Origin: Clytia hemisphaerica
Lineage: Eukaryota; Cnidaria; Hydrozoa; Leptothecata; Clytiidae
Length of the DNA stretch: 64,000 bases
NCBI GenBank assembly: GCA_902728285.1
Contig: CACVBU010000271.1
Coordinates: 2,048,311-2,112,310 of the forward strand
Direction of reading: 5' to 3'
Positions 23,157 to 35,047 of this stretch are shown here, in pieces; the first letter of the stretch is position 1; every line of letters starts with the position of its first letter. The notes beneath the pieces were generated by a model. That model made no database searches. It saw only the letters and a list, made by a program, of their open reading frames with translations, and was not told the DNA's origin. The position numbers and the translations under genes are program-made.

Positions 23157-23164
23157 TATTTATA
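23157..23164 (-). promoter_or_regulatory. Candidate TATA box of B2
   Basis: The minus strand reads TATAAATA 112 bases before the B2 ATG; it is conserved upstream of B1. A TTTCAG between it and the ATG could instead be a splice acceptor. Confidence 0.35.
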
Positions 23165-23379
23165 TTGACCTTCGGAAAATTGTACATCTGACAGACATTA
23201 ATCCATATAGGTCATATGGCAAGTTACTGATTTATAAAATCGATCAAAATTTCTTCGTCAATTATCAGTGTTAAAATTATGATTGTACAAACGTACATGC
23301 AAAACAAGACTTATTTCATAATTTGAATGATTTTTAAGCATCTTTTAATTACACATGGAAAAGCGATTGGCTTGAGCTA

Positions 23380-23555
23380 CAGTGGAGTCCCTTTAGCTTG
23401 ATCCTTTATAATTCGAATTTCAACTTAACTCGAACAAGTTTTTATAGTCCTTTCAGTTAACAATGTCTTATAAACCTTACTCCATAACTCGAAAATTCGT
23501 TAACTCGAATAAATTTTTACTCCCCATACGTGTTCAAGTTATAGGGACTCCATTA
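23380..23555. mobile_element. pogo/Tc1-like MITE, unit 2 copy
   Basis: Orthologous to 14,169-14,345, with the same TA-flanked CAGTGGAGTCCC start. Confidence 0.75.
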
Positions 23556-23570
23556 TAAGATAGAATTTCA

Positions 23571-23838
23571 CACCCCTGTATCAAAAATCCACTGAGATGA
23601 CCCAGCCCCACCTGGAAAATTTGCCAAAAATTTCGTCCCTGGTGGTGAAATAACCTGGAAATTGACTTGATTTCATCCCCATTCGAAATTCAATCTTCAT
23701 AAAATTACACTTCAAAACAATCCTCACTAGATTTTCTAAGCTTTGAACAATAGATTTTCTATCCCCATTGGGATTTCAATTTGAATTTTTTATCCCTGCT
23801 AATGAAAAAAGTTCCACCGGGGCTTTGAGGCAGGATTA
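23571..23838. mobile_element. CACCCCTGT-type MITE, unit 2 copy
   Basis: Orthologous to 14,361-14,625. Confidence 0.7.
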
Positions 23839-25351
23839 GGAATGTATTTTCGTTAATTTTTTTGTTCGATGGCGGTAGCTATACGGACAGGTAAAAGCTA
23901 TTAACAAAATCCCTTGCACCATTTTATTCATTCAATTTAAGATATTCGCTAACTTCCTATATATAAAAAGGAACAATTTTCGTCCCAATTTCATATGTGA
24001 GGATATAAATGATGAAGAATAAAGATAAAAAGAAGAATAAAGATATTGACTGGAGAACATTATATTCCAAGAATATAATGAGAGTATTATAATAGAGATG
24101 AAGTGGAAAACTATCAGTCTTATAAAGGGTGTGAATTCCGTCTTACCGTCGATTTATATATTAGCAAGTATCTCTCTATGAATGACCCGTGAACGTATTG
24201 ATAATCAACAATAAACGTTAAAGGGTGCATTCCAGCAAATAGCTTTTTTTCAACATTCAAAGCGCACTTCACTGAACGCTTTTTTCATTCCTTTAAAGCC
24301 AGTTGCGCACAACATGAAAAAACAAGCAATAATTGAATATTTTCAAATATCTCGTACCAGATCTCATAGATGAATGTAGGCTGCGCGCACCCCAAAGATT
24401 ATTTTGGTATAGGGGACGCGTTTCTTGTTTAATATTACCGTCCGTGAGTTACCTCAATTTTGGGGTAACATGTTTCAATTTCCTTAAAAAACTTTAGAAA
24501 TCCGATAATTGTATTGGCTCTGACTAAGGTCCGAAAATTTGTTAAGGGATTTCAAGATAGAACTTTTGTTTTTGGTTCCTTGACACTTTTAACTCTTTAA
24601 CTGCCATTGTCATTTTTTTCTAAGTTTTTTAAATAAAATCGCTAGTTCAACTTTAAAGGCTTATATCTCCGGATCTACAATCATGGTCGTAATATTTGAG
24701 AAAAAAGGGAAATCCACTGGGAAGTTTTGAAACCACAATCAATTTGTAAATGCTCTAAAGTAGGTTTGAAGGGTAGAGTTTTAACTCTGAGTTTTAACAC
24801 TAGACTTAAAAATAGTCCAATAAGGCTCAGAATATAGCCTGGAAGTCTGCCAACCCCTCCCAAATTGAAATATTCCATTAAGTTAAAGAGATAGCCCAAA
24901 ATCGACTTTCTCGCCAGAACTTTAATTCTTGAAAAACGTTAAAATTAACCGGAATTCTCATTCTATTTCGACCATGATTGCAGATGGAGTTTGAAGCTTG
25001 CTCATAGCTCGTTGGATAGCTTACATAGAGTCTCCTCTTTTTTTAGGTGCCTTCGGCGCCGCCCGATATAGGAAGGGCGGGGTGGGTGGCTAAGGGGGGT
25101 AACTAAAGCTGAGTAAGGTAAGGGAAATTAAAGCTGCGTGGACCTGCCTGAATGATAGAAAGGTGCCCAGTTGTAAAACTTCAAACTAATTTGCTGGAAG
25201 ACAGAATCAAGTAAGGCAAGGCCAAATTTGGAGGTTCTTGGATCACTCGTTGACTAAAAATGGTCAAAAAACGGTCAAAATCTTGAAAAAGTTTTTAAAT
25301 TGATGTATCAAAAAATCAACATTTTCAAGATTCGGGAACAAAATGGCTTTT
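23839..25351. other. Intergenic DNA of unit 2, first part
   Basis: Matches about 14,626-16,460 of unit 1 minus the 340-bp stretch. No gene. A 72-codon minus-strand frame (24,681-24,899) is not open in unit 1 and is dismissed. Confidence 0.6.
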
Positions 25352-25743
25352 CACAGTGATCTTTCATTGGAACTTTTGTAAAATCGGGATTATTTTGGCT
25401 AATATCCCTTGTATCTCATTAAGTAGTGCTCATAAGGAAATGAAATTTGGTATATAAAGTCTCCTTATAGCAATGTAAAAGTAGGACAAAAGGTTTTTTG
25501 ATACATAAAACTGTTCACCAGTTATTGGGCACTTTCGTTTTCGAGAGATCCCTCTATCCCGTCCTCATCCCGGTTGAGATCCCTCTAAATCGGAATCAAG
25601 ATAATTCCGGATAGGAAAGTTGTACTTATATTTGTCCTCTAAAGGATAAAAGAAAAAGAAAGCATTTCTTCTCATTTAATTTCCTAAAAGTTGGCTAAAA
25701 CAAGGACATTTAAATCCGATTAATCCAATCAAAGATCGCCGTG
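25352..25743. mobile_element. 392-bp MITE present only in unit 2
   Basis: Termini CACAGTGATCTTTCATTGG and, inverted, CACGGCGATCTTTGATTGG, with TT on both sides. Unit 1 has the uninterrupted site (GGCTTTTAAAC near 16,461), so the insertion followed the duplication or was lost precisely from unit 1. Confidence 0.8.
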
Positions 25744-26783
25744 TTAAACAAAACTTTTCTGCAAATCTTTTTCTTATTTTTTACTTTCTAACGCAAAATC
25801 TTTTTCAAAATGTTCTTTTTTCGCCGAAAATAATAAGGTCTTCAAAGTTGAAATACTGCTCTTTGCACAAGTCTTCATTTCTTTTCTTCATCATATTTTT
25901 TCACTGCAATTTTAAAATTTTCAGATTTAATAGTTGGCCTGACAGAAAAATGTATAAGTTGTCATAGTTTTGTTGGCTACATCAGGCAGAAGTCTATATT
26001 TTGTACATGGCAATTATGAAAAAATCACTATGGTCAGAGCCCAACCTCTTGCCATTCAAATTTTCGATCAAAATTTGATGAAATTTAAGATATCTCATAT
26101 AGACTTACTAATCAAGTTTCTAAACCTGAAAACACAAAGACGGGGGTCACTCATTAGACTTAATTTACGTACATTACGCAAAAATTCGAGCTGCTTGCGT
26201 GCGTTCAAAAGGTGAAATTTCACTATCGGCTCTGATTTCCAGGTCTCTGAATGTCAGAGATGATGTGAATTTACATGAGATTTTTCACCTCAGTTTTCAC
26301 CGGGGCCTGGCTAGTAAGATTTCAATGGCAAAGAATATGGTCAGTGCCGCAGAAGACAATATTGATAAATTTTTGCATGGATTGTGTTGACAATAGTCGG
26401 TTTAAAAAGGGAAGGAAACTTGAAAGAAAAGTCAGCAATCTTTTTCATCGGGTTATCTACCGGTAACCAACCAATTATTGACAATTTAAAAGCTGAAAAA
26501 ATATATGGTGCTTACAGTGCAGATATAAAATTTATTGAGATTTTTTGAATTAAAGGTAAAAAATAATCAAAATATGCAATAACTTCTGTTTCCGATCAGT
26601 ACACATAGTCTTGCATATCGACTCTCACATTGCACATTAGAATCTAAATTCTAAAAAACATACCCACACAGAGCCCCACCCACAGTATATTATTAACTTA
26701 GCCTTATTTCTATCAGGAGGTATTTTATACCACCCAAAATTAGGTATATCCAAGTTTCTTCAAATTTTCACAGGTTTCAGATA
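25744..26783. other. Intergenic DNA of unit 2, second part
   Basis: Partly shared with 16,460-16,870. About 26,155-26,783 is missing from unit 1. Short frames here have no protein features. Confidence 0.5.
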
Positions 26784-27042
26784 CCTTGAGTGGATAAATT
26801 TTGGCGTGGATTTAATTTGGCGAATGACCGAAATGCGATTTTTGGTGGGGATTTAATTTGGCGAATGCTCAATATTGTAAAATTTTATGTGGATTTAATT
26901 TGGCGAGTGGGAAGGTCTCTGCTAAACTAAAAAATGCGTGATATTTTACTAAGAAATACATATTCTATTAGAATTTCTATTTTGAAAAAAATTCGTACAA
27001 ATTCGCCAAATTTAATCCCTGCCAAAATTTACCCACTTAAGG
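26784..27042. mobile_element. 259-bp MITE with about 40-bp inverted termini
   Basis: Starts CCTTGAGTGGATAAATTTTG and ends in the inverted equivalent, flanked by TA. The interior repeats GGATTTAATTTGGCGA three times. Unit 1 keeps only the right terminus (about 16,900-17,010), so it suffered a deletion. Confidence 0.8.
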
Positions 27043-28070
27043 TAATCAAAATTTAGTGTACAAATTTTCAAGAAATGATAATGTCATTATTCTTTAGTAC
27101 ATTTTACTCATCTTAGCCATATTTATACTAGGCTTTAAGGGGCGGCTCAAAACTAGGGGGCTGTTACTGTACGACCCCTTAACTTTTGATCTAGTGAGGC
27201 TTTTTGGATGAAATTTGGCACGCAAGGTCCTTGTCTAATAGCGTAATTTTATGAGTAAAATCCGAGAAATTCCTTTGTTCTTAATATTGATAGCTATTGT
27301 ATTCTAACAAAGGTTTTAGATAAAAGTTCCCTGAGTCTTAAGATGCTTATCTTATCCCAAAATAATATTTAATAAAATCACGATTTAAAAGATATAATTG
27401 ACATAAAAAATGAATTTGTTAATAGAAACCTGTCAATTTTTGTGACACCTTACTGTCAGAAATATCATCATGCTCAAGGTGTGAAAGTTTTAGGTGTCAA
27501 TTTTTTTTTAAGCTGAATAAACGAATTTACAGAAATTTCATGCCAAAAGCTCTATTATTTCAGGAGCTCTTAGCATTAGTTTCATCCCCGAACAGAAATA
27601 GCCCCCCTTAATACGAATAGGATAAAGCAAATTTTAGGATTTAAAATTTATGGTATACCAAAAAATCGGCAAATATGTTATAGACCTTTCCAGTACCTTT
27701 CAAACAGGCCTAAAGATCTTTTCTAGATCGTTTTCAATTAATGTTTATCTGAGTATCGGTTAGATGACAGTTGTCATTTCGTGATGACGTTATCACAGAT
27801 TAGATGACGTCAACGAATCGAAATTTTTTTCTATGGGTTTAAATATGGGTTTATATAGTGGTAAGCAAAATCGTTTCCAAATTTGGTTCAAAAAATATCA
27901 ACTAGGACAAAAGTTATTCAGGGTTGTGTAAAATACCCTACCCCGGTAATATCAAACTGTAAAAATATCGTTAAGTGTCTACACACCTCCTTCCCGGAAT
28001 TATACACAAATCACACATTTTCTTATAACCTTCACCTCATATAAACCTTATAATAAGTCAAACGAATTTT
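27043..28070. other. Intergenic DNA 3' of A2
   Basis: Homologous to about 17,010-18,034. It contains a perfect TGACGTCA (about 27,804; also near 17,765) inside a TGACG-rich stretch. It lies downstream of A2, so a role in A2 transcription is doubtful. No gene. Confidence 0.55.
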
Positions 28071-28421
28071 TCAAATGCATTCTTCGACTTCATAGACCAC
28101 TTCAACACAAACTGTATGTTCATTTTCATCAAAATAACATATCACGATGTCTTGTTTCTTTACCATTACACAAAACACATTATCTCGATTGGTTCCCTTG
28201 ATAACTTGTTTCCATGCTGAGTAGCACAATGCGAATTTCTTTTCCCAGCACATTCTGTAATCAAGGTCTGGATTTTGAGACACCATTTTGTTGCAATCTA
28301 ATGAGGCTTTTTCTTTACAAGCTCCGATGATTAAGTCGTTACCAATGTTGCCGACAACATTCCCAAAGCTTTGTAACATAATAGCCAAAACAGCTAGTCT
28401 TTGAAAATGTCTAATCTTCAT
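28071..28421 (-). CDS. A2, small secreted eight-cysteine protein (intact)
   Basis: 116 aa: signal peptide to about residue 24, then eight cysteines at 35, 43, 58, 66, 84, 95, 105 and 115, spaced C-x7-C-x14-C-x7-C-x17-C-x10-C-x9-C-x9-C. This matches B2 to within one residue per interval, with shared CKE-x-AS, CW and VVYEV-x2-C. Four disulfides would account for every cysteine. A pyrimidine tract ending in TTTTAG precedes the ATG by about 30 bases, as a possible 5'-UTR splice acceptor. It lies about 5 kb upstream of B2 on the same strand; the pair is the repeated unit. I do not recognise the family and assign no function beyond likely secretion. Confidence 0.8.
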   Translation of the reverse strand: MKIRHFQRLAVLAIMLQSFGNVVGNIGNDLIIGACKEKASLDCNKMVSQNPDLDYRMCWEKKFALCYSAWKQVIKGTNRDNVFCVMVKKQDIVICYFDENEHTVCVEVVYEVEECI

Positions 28422-28552
28422 CTTTAAATGTCACTAGACTTACAGCTCTAAAATTAAACAGGAAAAAAATGAAATAAAGTTCATGATAAAAAACTGCAAG
28501 TTTAACGTGAATTATTGAATAAGAGAATTTACTTTTCTTCACTGAAAAGTGT

Positions 28553-29320
28553 GATCTCTAAGTAAGTAAATCTGCGACCACAGTCGGAGGCGACCCGAAG
28601 GCTCCTTTTTCGATAGCTATCTACCCCAAGGTAGGGGAGGAGGCCACTGCAGATGTTTTTTTCCGTCAGCGGACGCAGACCTGAATTAGTGGTCGCAGAC
28701 CTGATTTAGTGGCTGAAAACCTGAATTAAAAACCGAAGACTTTATGCAGTGGTCGAATACCTTTTTAACGGCCGAAGACCTGGAGAAAATGAATTGTGGA
28801 AATTTGTTATAAATCTTTTTTATAAATTAAATCAAGATTTTTATATGATGTTTCAATGAGAAATAGTAGTATTGAAAACAAATTAAGTAAATTAAGTTAA
28901 AAGAAGAATGAAAATTAATGCCAATAACTCGTCTCGAACTACCCATCTTTTTCTTCAATATCACTACACTCACCACTGGCAATTGCAACTGACTCTATGC
29001 CGAATGGTTCAAAGCTAATTTAACTGACCCTAACTTATCTATCAGGTAATTGGCCGGTGACTTGCTAAATCAGGCCTTCGGCTGTTGATTCAGGTCTTCG
29101 GCCGTTAATTCAGGCCTTCCAGCCGTTAAATCAATTCTTCGGCCGTTAGTTCAGGTCTTCGGCCGCTAAAATCAGGTCTTCGGCCGCTAAATCTTAATTG
29201 CTGAGCATCAAGCAGACAGAGAGGCATCAAGTACCATTTTGAAAATTTTTGGTAGGCTGCGGGAGTTGAACCCACAACCTTACGTAGCCGGATACTCTAC
29301 AACTGCGCTACGGTCGCTCT
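28553..29320 (-). mobile_element. SINE split by inverted minisatellite blocks and an insert
   Basis: The tRNA-like head is at about 29,193-29,320 (minus strand; GTAGCGCAGTTGTAGAG A box and GGGTTCAACTCCC B box). The tail is at about 28,556-28,655. In the undivided SINE at 62,615-62,886 they are adjacent. Here they are separated by a minisatellite of about 20-bp units (28,668-28,782), about 280 bp of other DNA, and the same minisatellite inverted (29,064-29,192, TTCAGGTCTTCGGCCGTTAA type). It may be one foldback-like unit that captured or inserted into the SINE. Confidence 0.65.
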
Positions 29321-29924
29321 AAAAACCACGACTCTTTAAAAGAATATACCGGGGTTTGCGCACTGCTCTGATCTTTTTCATTCAGATTTACGATGAATAA
29401 ATGAGCTTTTGAGCACACTGATTGGCTAAAACACAAAACAATCGCACCAATATTTAACACCAATCATAAACTTTAGCATCGAAACCCTGTTGCTTTTTGC
29501 TTTCTTTTTCAAGGAAATGGCAACGCACTTTTGAATATTTTGACTGAATAGCCAAGCCAGAACGTCAAATTTGCCACATCCTTAAATGTGAAGAATAGAC
29601 GAACTGTTGTGAGATTACTTGTGAATTTTTCCAAGATACTATGGGGATTTTTCAAGCAGTCGTTATTGTAGGGGTTGGACATGCAAATTTTATAATTCTA
29701 CCTTTTCATTTCATATATTGCTTTTGGACAAGTTACCAGCTGGGTTTTAATGGGAAATTTGTTGGCAAAAGTGTCTTCTGAAACTCATAAAGTAAATTTA
29801 TATATTTATACGCCTATCGGTACCTATCAGTGCTTGTAACATTTATAGCCAAAAAAAAACAAAAAAAACAGGACATTCGGTTACATATTTACAACGAGCC
29901 AGGTAGTTAAAGCTTTAAGCAATA
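29321..29924. other. Intergenic DNA
   Basis: No gene, tRNA or clear repeat seen; short A runs near 29,853. Confidence 0.5.
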
Positions 29925-30122
29925 CACCTTTTCGACCGTAGTCGCGCAGTCAGGCGTGCCGCTTTATTATTTAATCATCCCCCTAAATTCGGTCCAATCC
30001 TTTATTTACACCTTTTTCTATTGTCTATAGGTGTGAAACAAAGACTGGGATGGTTTTAGGGTGGTAAAACCGACAAAAAAAAAATAGCCGCGTAGCAATT
30101 AGCGGCTGCGGTCGAAAAGGTG
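29925..30122. mobile_element. 198-bp MITE with CACCTTTTCGACCG termini
   Basis: Inverted ends CACCTTTTCGACCGTAGTCGC and, inverted, CACCTTTTCGACCGCAGCCGC, with TA on both sides, as for Tc1/mariner-type elements. No coding capacity. Confidence 0.8.
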
Positions 30123-30382
30123 TATACAACAATTACGTGCATAGATGAAAACTATAATCAAGCTGCGATAATACTCTTTTGAAAGAACAACGAGGCTCAA
30201 AATGCAAAAAAATAAGAACAACTTAAGAACATCCCTCAGCCTAGAATGGCTGTTTTTTTGGGATAAGTAAAGGGTCAAAGCTGTAAAAATAGACCCAAAA
30301 TTAAAACAGGACAAGAAAAATTTGAGACAATAAATGTATAAGAAATAAGAAAAGCGAATCCTCAACAAAATTGTGCCGGTTC

Positions 30383-30577
30383 TTATAAAAATAGAGGGTG
30401 TGATGCTCTAAATACAAAATGACTTGAGAATTTATCGGGTGACAGGAATTTATCAAGTTGACGTTTGAAGGCATCCTTAGTGCAGTTAGCAATATTTCTT
30501 ATTGCTTTCGGCAGGCAATTAAACAGCTTGGGATCCTGCATGTGGATGGAGGAATATATCTGACTTTGGTAGATGCT
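30383..30577 (-). pseudogene. LINE reverse-transcriptase ORF, C-terminal fragment
   Basis: About 64 codons ending in TAA. The stretch reading LFNCLPKAIRNI followed by FKRQLDKFL is typical of the C terminus of jockey/CR1-type ORF2 proteins. A tail of about 260 bases follows to the MITE at 30,122, consistent with its 3' UTR. It is a 5'-truncated LINE, distinct from the half-LINE at 18,783. Confidence 0.65.
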
Positions 30578-30675
30578 TCACTAAATCAAGGGGATATTGC
30601 ACTTTCTCCTGTGTCTAGGATTTATGTCCCACAAAATCTCCAACTCCCCAATATTACCCTTTCTTCTGTTAGATA

Positions 30676-31881
30676 CAGTATATGGCCCCCAAAACGGAGA
30701 CGGCCCCCAAAACGTATATCGTCATTAAAATGAGAATTTTTACCTGTAGATTTATCAGAATTAGACGATTTTTTTTATTTTGAAGGAATGATGGTCATAC
30801 TTAAAAATGAGCATGTTTTTTATGGTTTGAGACAGCTTCAAAATAACATATTTGTGTCTGAAGGACATATTTCAACACCAAAATTAGATAAAAATTGCAT
30901 ATAACTCACTCTAGCTCATTTGATAGTGAAAATAAGTTATGAAAATGGCGTATAAAGAAACTTTCTACACCTAATGCCTTTCAGAAAATGCAGATACATC
31001 TGTGACTTTAGAGGATGGGTAAAAGATATAGCATCTTAAAGGTCAACCAGTTATTTTGGGGTTCTAGAACCAGCATTGATAAAACCGAAAATTCTAAACA
31101 TGAGAAACAGCAAAACATCTTGGAATTCCATTCCTATCAGCTTGAAATAATAGTTTATAACAAAAAATTAATACTACATATAAAAATTTTCGCTGAATCA
31201 GCCAAAACGGCAAATTCTGTCATTTTTTTGCAAAATGTAGGAGAAAAATACCTTTAAAGCTTAATATTTTCAGTTTCAGTTGAGCTGTTTTTCTAAAATT
31301 TTCACAGCATATTCCATACATGAATGGAACTATTTCCAAAAGAGATTGGTTTTCAGAAACTTGATTAAGACGTTGTTAAATCAAAATTGTCATTTCGAAA
31401 ATTTCTAAATTTTCAGTTTGGACTTTAAATTATCGAAAATCTTAAAATGTTTTATAAAAATCATAAATTTTACATCCATCGGGTCATAAATTTAAGGGAA
31501 AACACAAATATGTTCATAGTTTTTCCCCTTATTACTACACCTACGTTTTGGGGGCCCCAAACCTGTGTTTTGACAACCAGGGGTTATACTGTAAAAGTTT
31601 TATCAAATAAATTTATGCCCAAAATCCTCTAAATCACATTTCAAAACCATGGTCAAAACTTTGTATTCAAATCTTAAAGAGATCTCGAGAAATCGCTAAA
31701 ATTGCAAACCTCCGTTTTGGGGGCCATTAGAAAAAAGCTACCTATCTTTAAGCGATTGAAAACTATTGTTGAAATAGAGATGTTAAAGTTTTTCATGCAG
31801 CAAAAATCTTTGTAAAACCTCTTTTCCTCTAGATTTGAGAGAAATTTTAAATTTGATCGACGTTTTGGGGGCCACATACTG
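30676..31881. mobile_element. 1.2-kb CAGTATATGG-type MITE, copy 1
   Basis: Inverted ends CAGTATATGGCCCCCAAAACG / CGTTTTGGGGGCCACATACTG with TA target duplication. The GGCCCCCAAAACG motif recurs inside: twice at the left end (about 30,683 and 30,703) and, inverted, near 31,546, 31,710 and 31,861. These look like repeated transposase-binding sites. No transposase ORF. Confidence 0.85.
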
Positions 31882-31911
31882 TATGTTATAATATATTGGG
31901 AAAGTCTTTCA

Positions 31912-32195
31912 CACCCCTGTATCACAGACCCGGTGGACCCCCCCACCCCGGTGGAAAAATAGGCTGAAAAATCGTCCCCGGTGGAAAAAATATCCTACAA
32001 TTTCAACCCCACTTCAAAATTGCTTTATGATTTTATCCCCATTGAAAACTGAATGTAAAAAATTGCACTCCAAAACCATCCCCACTGGAATTTTCGAGCT
32101 GGAAACAATAGATTTTCTATCCCCAGTGGCATTTTGATAGAAATTTTCATCCCCACTGAGGGAAAAAGTTCTACCGGGGCACTGAGACAGGGGTG
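31912..32195. mobile_element. CACCCCTGT-type MITE, best preserved copy
   Basis: Ends CACCCCTGTATCACAGACCC and, inverted, CACCCCTGTCTCAGTGCCCC. The interior is built of GGTGGA/TCCCCA motifs. A GC-rich GGTGGACCCC block near 31,930 is longer in the mirror copy. Confidence 0.8.
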
Positions 32196-32322
32196 TTCTT
32201 TCCAAGCAACTTTTTTCATGTACAACGGTATACACCCAGGGGGCACTCAATTTCTAAACGACGGCATATTTGCCACCACAAAAATGGCTATCAAAATTGG
32301 ACCCTTACAATGCAGCTCTTTA

Positions 32323-33584
32323 CAGTATATGGCCCCCAAAACGGAGACGGCCCCCAAAACGGAGGTTTTCATTAAAATGAAGATTCTGACTTGTAGATTT
32401 ATCAGAATTAAACGATTTTTGTTTATTTTGAAAGAATGATGGTTATACTTAAAAAATGAGCATGTTTTTGCTGGTTTGAGACAGATTCAAAATAACATAT
32501 TTGCGTCTAAAGGAAATATTTTAACACCAAAATTAGATAAAAATTGCATATAACTCACTCAGCTCCTTGGATATTGAAAATAAGTTATGAAACGGGGTAT
32601 AGGAAAACTTTCTACACCCAATACCGTTCAGAAAATGCAAATACATCTGTGACTTTAGAGGCTGGGTAAAAGATATAGCATCTTGAAGGTCAACCAGTAT
32701 TTTGGAGCCCTAGAATCAGCATTGACAAAACCGAAAATTCTAAATATGAGAAAAAGCAAAAAATATCTTGGAATTCTATCTCACCTTGAGTTATAGTTCA
32801 TAACAAAAAATTAACATTATATAATAAAATTTTCGCTGAATCAGCAAAAGGCAAATTCTGTCATTTTTTTTGCAAAATATATGAGAAAAATATCTTTAAA
32901 GCTTAATATTTTCAGTTTCAGTTAAGCTTTTTTTCTAAAATTTTCACAGCTTATTCCATACATGAATGGAACTATTTTCAAAAGAGATTTGTTTTCAGAA
33001 ACTTGATTAAGACGTTGTTAAATCAAAATTGTCCTTTTGAAAATTTCTAAATTTTCAGTTTGGACTTTGCAATATCGAAAATCTTGAAATATTTCATAAA
33101 AATCATAAATTTTACATCCATCGGGTCGTAAATTTAAGGGAAAACACAAATATGTTCATAGTTTTTCCCCCTATTACCCCTGGGCTTAATAATTTGATTT
33201 TAACTACACCTCCGTTTTGGGGGCCCTAAACCTGCATTTTGACAACCAGGGGTATACTGTAAAAATTTTATCAAATAAATTTATGCCCAAAACCCTCTAA
33301 ATCATATTTCAAAACTATGGTCAAAATTTTGTATTCATATCTTAAAGATATCTCGAGAAATCGCTAAAATTTCAAACCTCCGTTTTGGGGGCCATTAGAA
33401 AAAAGCTACCTATCTTTAAGCGATTGAAAAATATTGTTGAAATAGAAAATTTTGAAAAAGAACTTCCAGGAAATAAAGTAGAGATGTTAAAGTTTCTCAT
33501 GCAGCAAAAACTTTTGTAAAATCTTTTTTCCTCTAGATTTGAGAGAAATTTAAAACTTGATCGACGTTTTGGGGCCACATACTG
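32323..33584. mobile_element. 1.26-kb CAGTATATGG-type MITE, copy 2
   Basis: Same termini and TA flanks as copy 1 and about the same length; clearly diverged from it by scattered substitutions and indels. The same internal motif copies are present. Confidence 0.85.
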
Positions 33585-33586
33585 TA

Positions 33587-34439
33587 CTTACTTACAGCTC
33601 TTCTACGTTTCTCACTATTACAGTGTATTTTGATTGCATATCTTATTGTGCTGAAGCCAGCCAAAAATGAGTGCAAATCAAATTAATATATGTGCGAGTC
33701 ACAATTATAAAAATGGATCAGATTTTTACAGCCAGACTTGACCCTTATAGTATATCCAGCTAAAAGATAACCTTAAACCTTTTTCACCAACAGCTACTAT
33801 CGAAGTTGTTCCATTGGTACAAAAACATATATTATCCACAGTGTAAATCACTTTCTTTTGAAAATCTATTTTGACATTTCAAAATACATTCTGTTGGTGA
33901 GCGTGCATAAATGCTTTGCAAATTCTCTTCTGATAATAGCTCAACATCACTGAGTGATTTCGTCACATAAAGTGACGCGTGAGGCTAAGTGATTAAAACT
34001 AAGGCACCAAATTATAGGGGAAAGTAGTTCCTGCAGTATCCTCATTATGACGATTCTCATTGAAAAACAATTATCATCTCACTCATAATTTTGCAAATCG
34101 TGACAAAATGCAATAAGTTTACTATGCTTTTTGGAAAGAGATGGGTGAAAGAAATTGAACAAAAAGATTTGTACGCTTACGACTTGTTTGTTACTTGGAT
34201 GAATTTTAAATTTACAATATTTATTGCAACATATATAAAATACAATCGAATTACAAAGAATCAGACACACTTGGTTTTAAACCCCGCCCCTCTCACAGAA
34301 ACGGTAATACCGCCTCCAACAGGAGGGATTAGTCAAGATTTTGTGCCTAGTGGAAGATTACCCTCCAATTTATAAATCCTATAATCAAATAAATGAGTTC
34401 TCACTGGAAAAATATTGTTTGTAAATATTTGTTCATACC
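33587..34439. other. Intergenic DNA
   Basis: No gene supported. A 94-codon + frame (34,091-34,375) has no recognisable domain and the mirror gives no added support. Confidence 0.5.
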
Positions 34440-35047
34440 ATGAACATATAAACGACTGGACATCTATCTTTTTGAAGCGAGCTTCGTTGCCGCCTGTATT
34501 TGAAAATTGGTATGAAAAATCCGACAATAGTCCGTCATAATTTTATTTCTTTGAATTATTTAGATAAAAAGACTGATAGAGCTTGAACATTACTCCTAAG
34601 GTACAATAAAATTATTTTCGAATTTTTTTACAAGTTTGTAATATTTTTATCAACAACTTTCAACTCTGAAATGCAGGAATTTCAACTGCGTGTATATATA
34701 CTTTTGAATCCCTTTTGTCACTCCAATATTTTTTTTATGACTTGAAAAAAATAGCTTGCCAAAGTTGAGAGCCTGTGTAATAAGAATATCGAAATTAGAG
34801 ACACTTTAAATTATTAGACACTTTGAAGTCAAAATTTAGAAATATTAGTCGGAGTTTTGACAAGCTGACGGTGATTTTGCCTCTGTTATCTTTGTTATGA
34901 TATAGATAAAGAACTTGAGAAGAGTAGAACAACAGAGACTTTTGTCAAAGTTTTGACGTTGTTAGCAAGGTATTCCCAAGTGGTATATCAAAATCTATTG
35001 TTTCATTTTATGCTTTTAACGAGGCGGCAACGAAGCTAGCTGTGTTA
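34440..35047. mobile_element. ATGAACATATAAACG MITE, 3'-truncated copy
   Basis: Homologous to 12,466-13,138 up to the internal block GAGGCGGCAACGAAGCTAGC; the last 70 or so bases with the right terminus are missing. Confidence 0.8.

Larger units (their letters stand above)
22131..28837. repeat. Tandem segmental duplication, unit 2 (inner)
   Basis: Direct repeat of 12,245-18,786, carrying intact B2 and A2. Its first 570 bases are non-coding flank 3' of B2 and contain the empty target site of the 673-bp MITE (single CTTTGAC near 22,343). Confidence 0.9.

Noticed and set aside
29193..29320. Functional tRNA gene
   Set aside because: A and B boxes are present, but the acceptor and anticodon arms do not form a standard tRNA, and the same segment heads a SINE.
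34091..34375. 94-codon + frame
   Set aside because: No domain, no neighbouring gene structure; the mirror copy adds no independent support.
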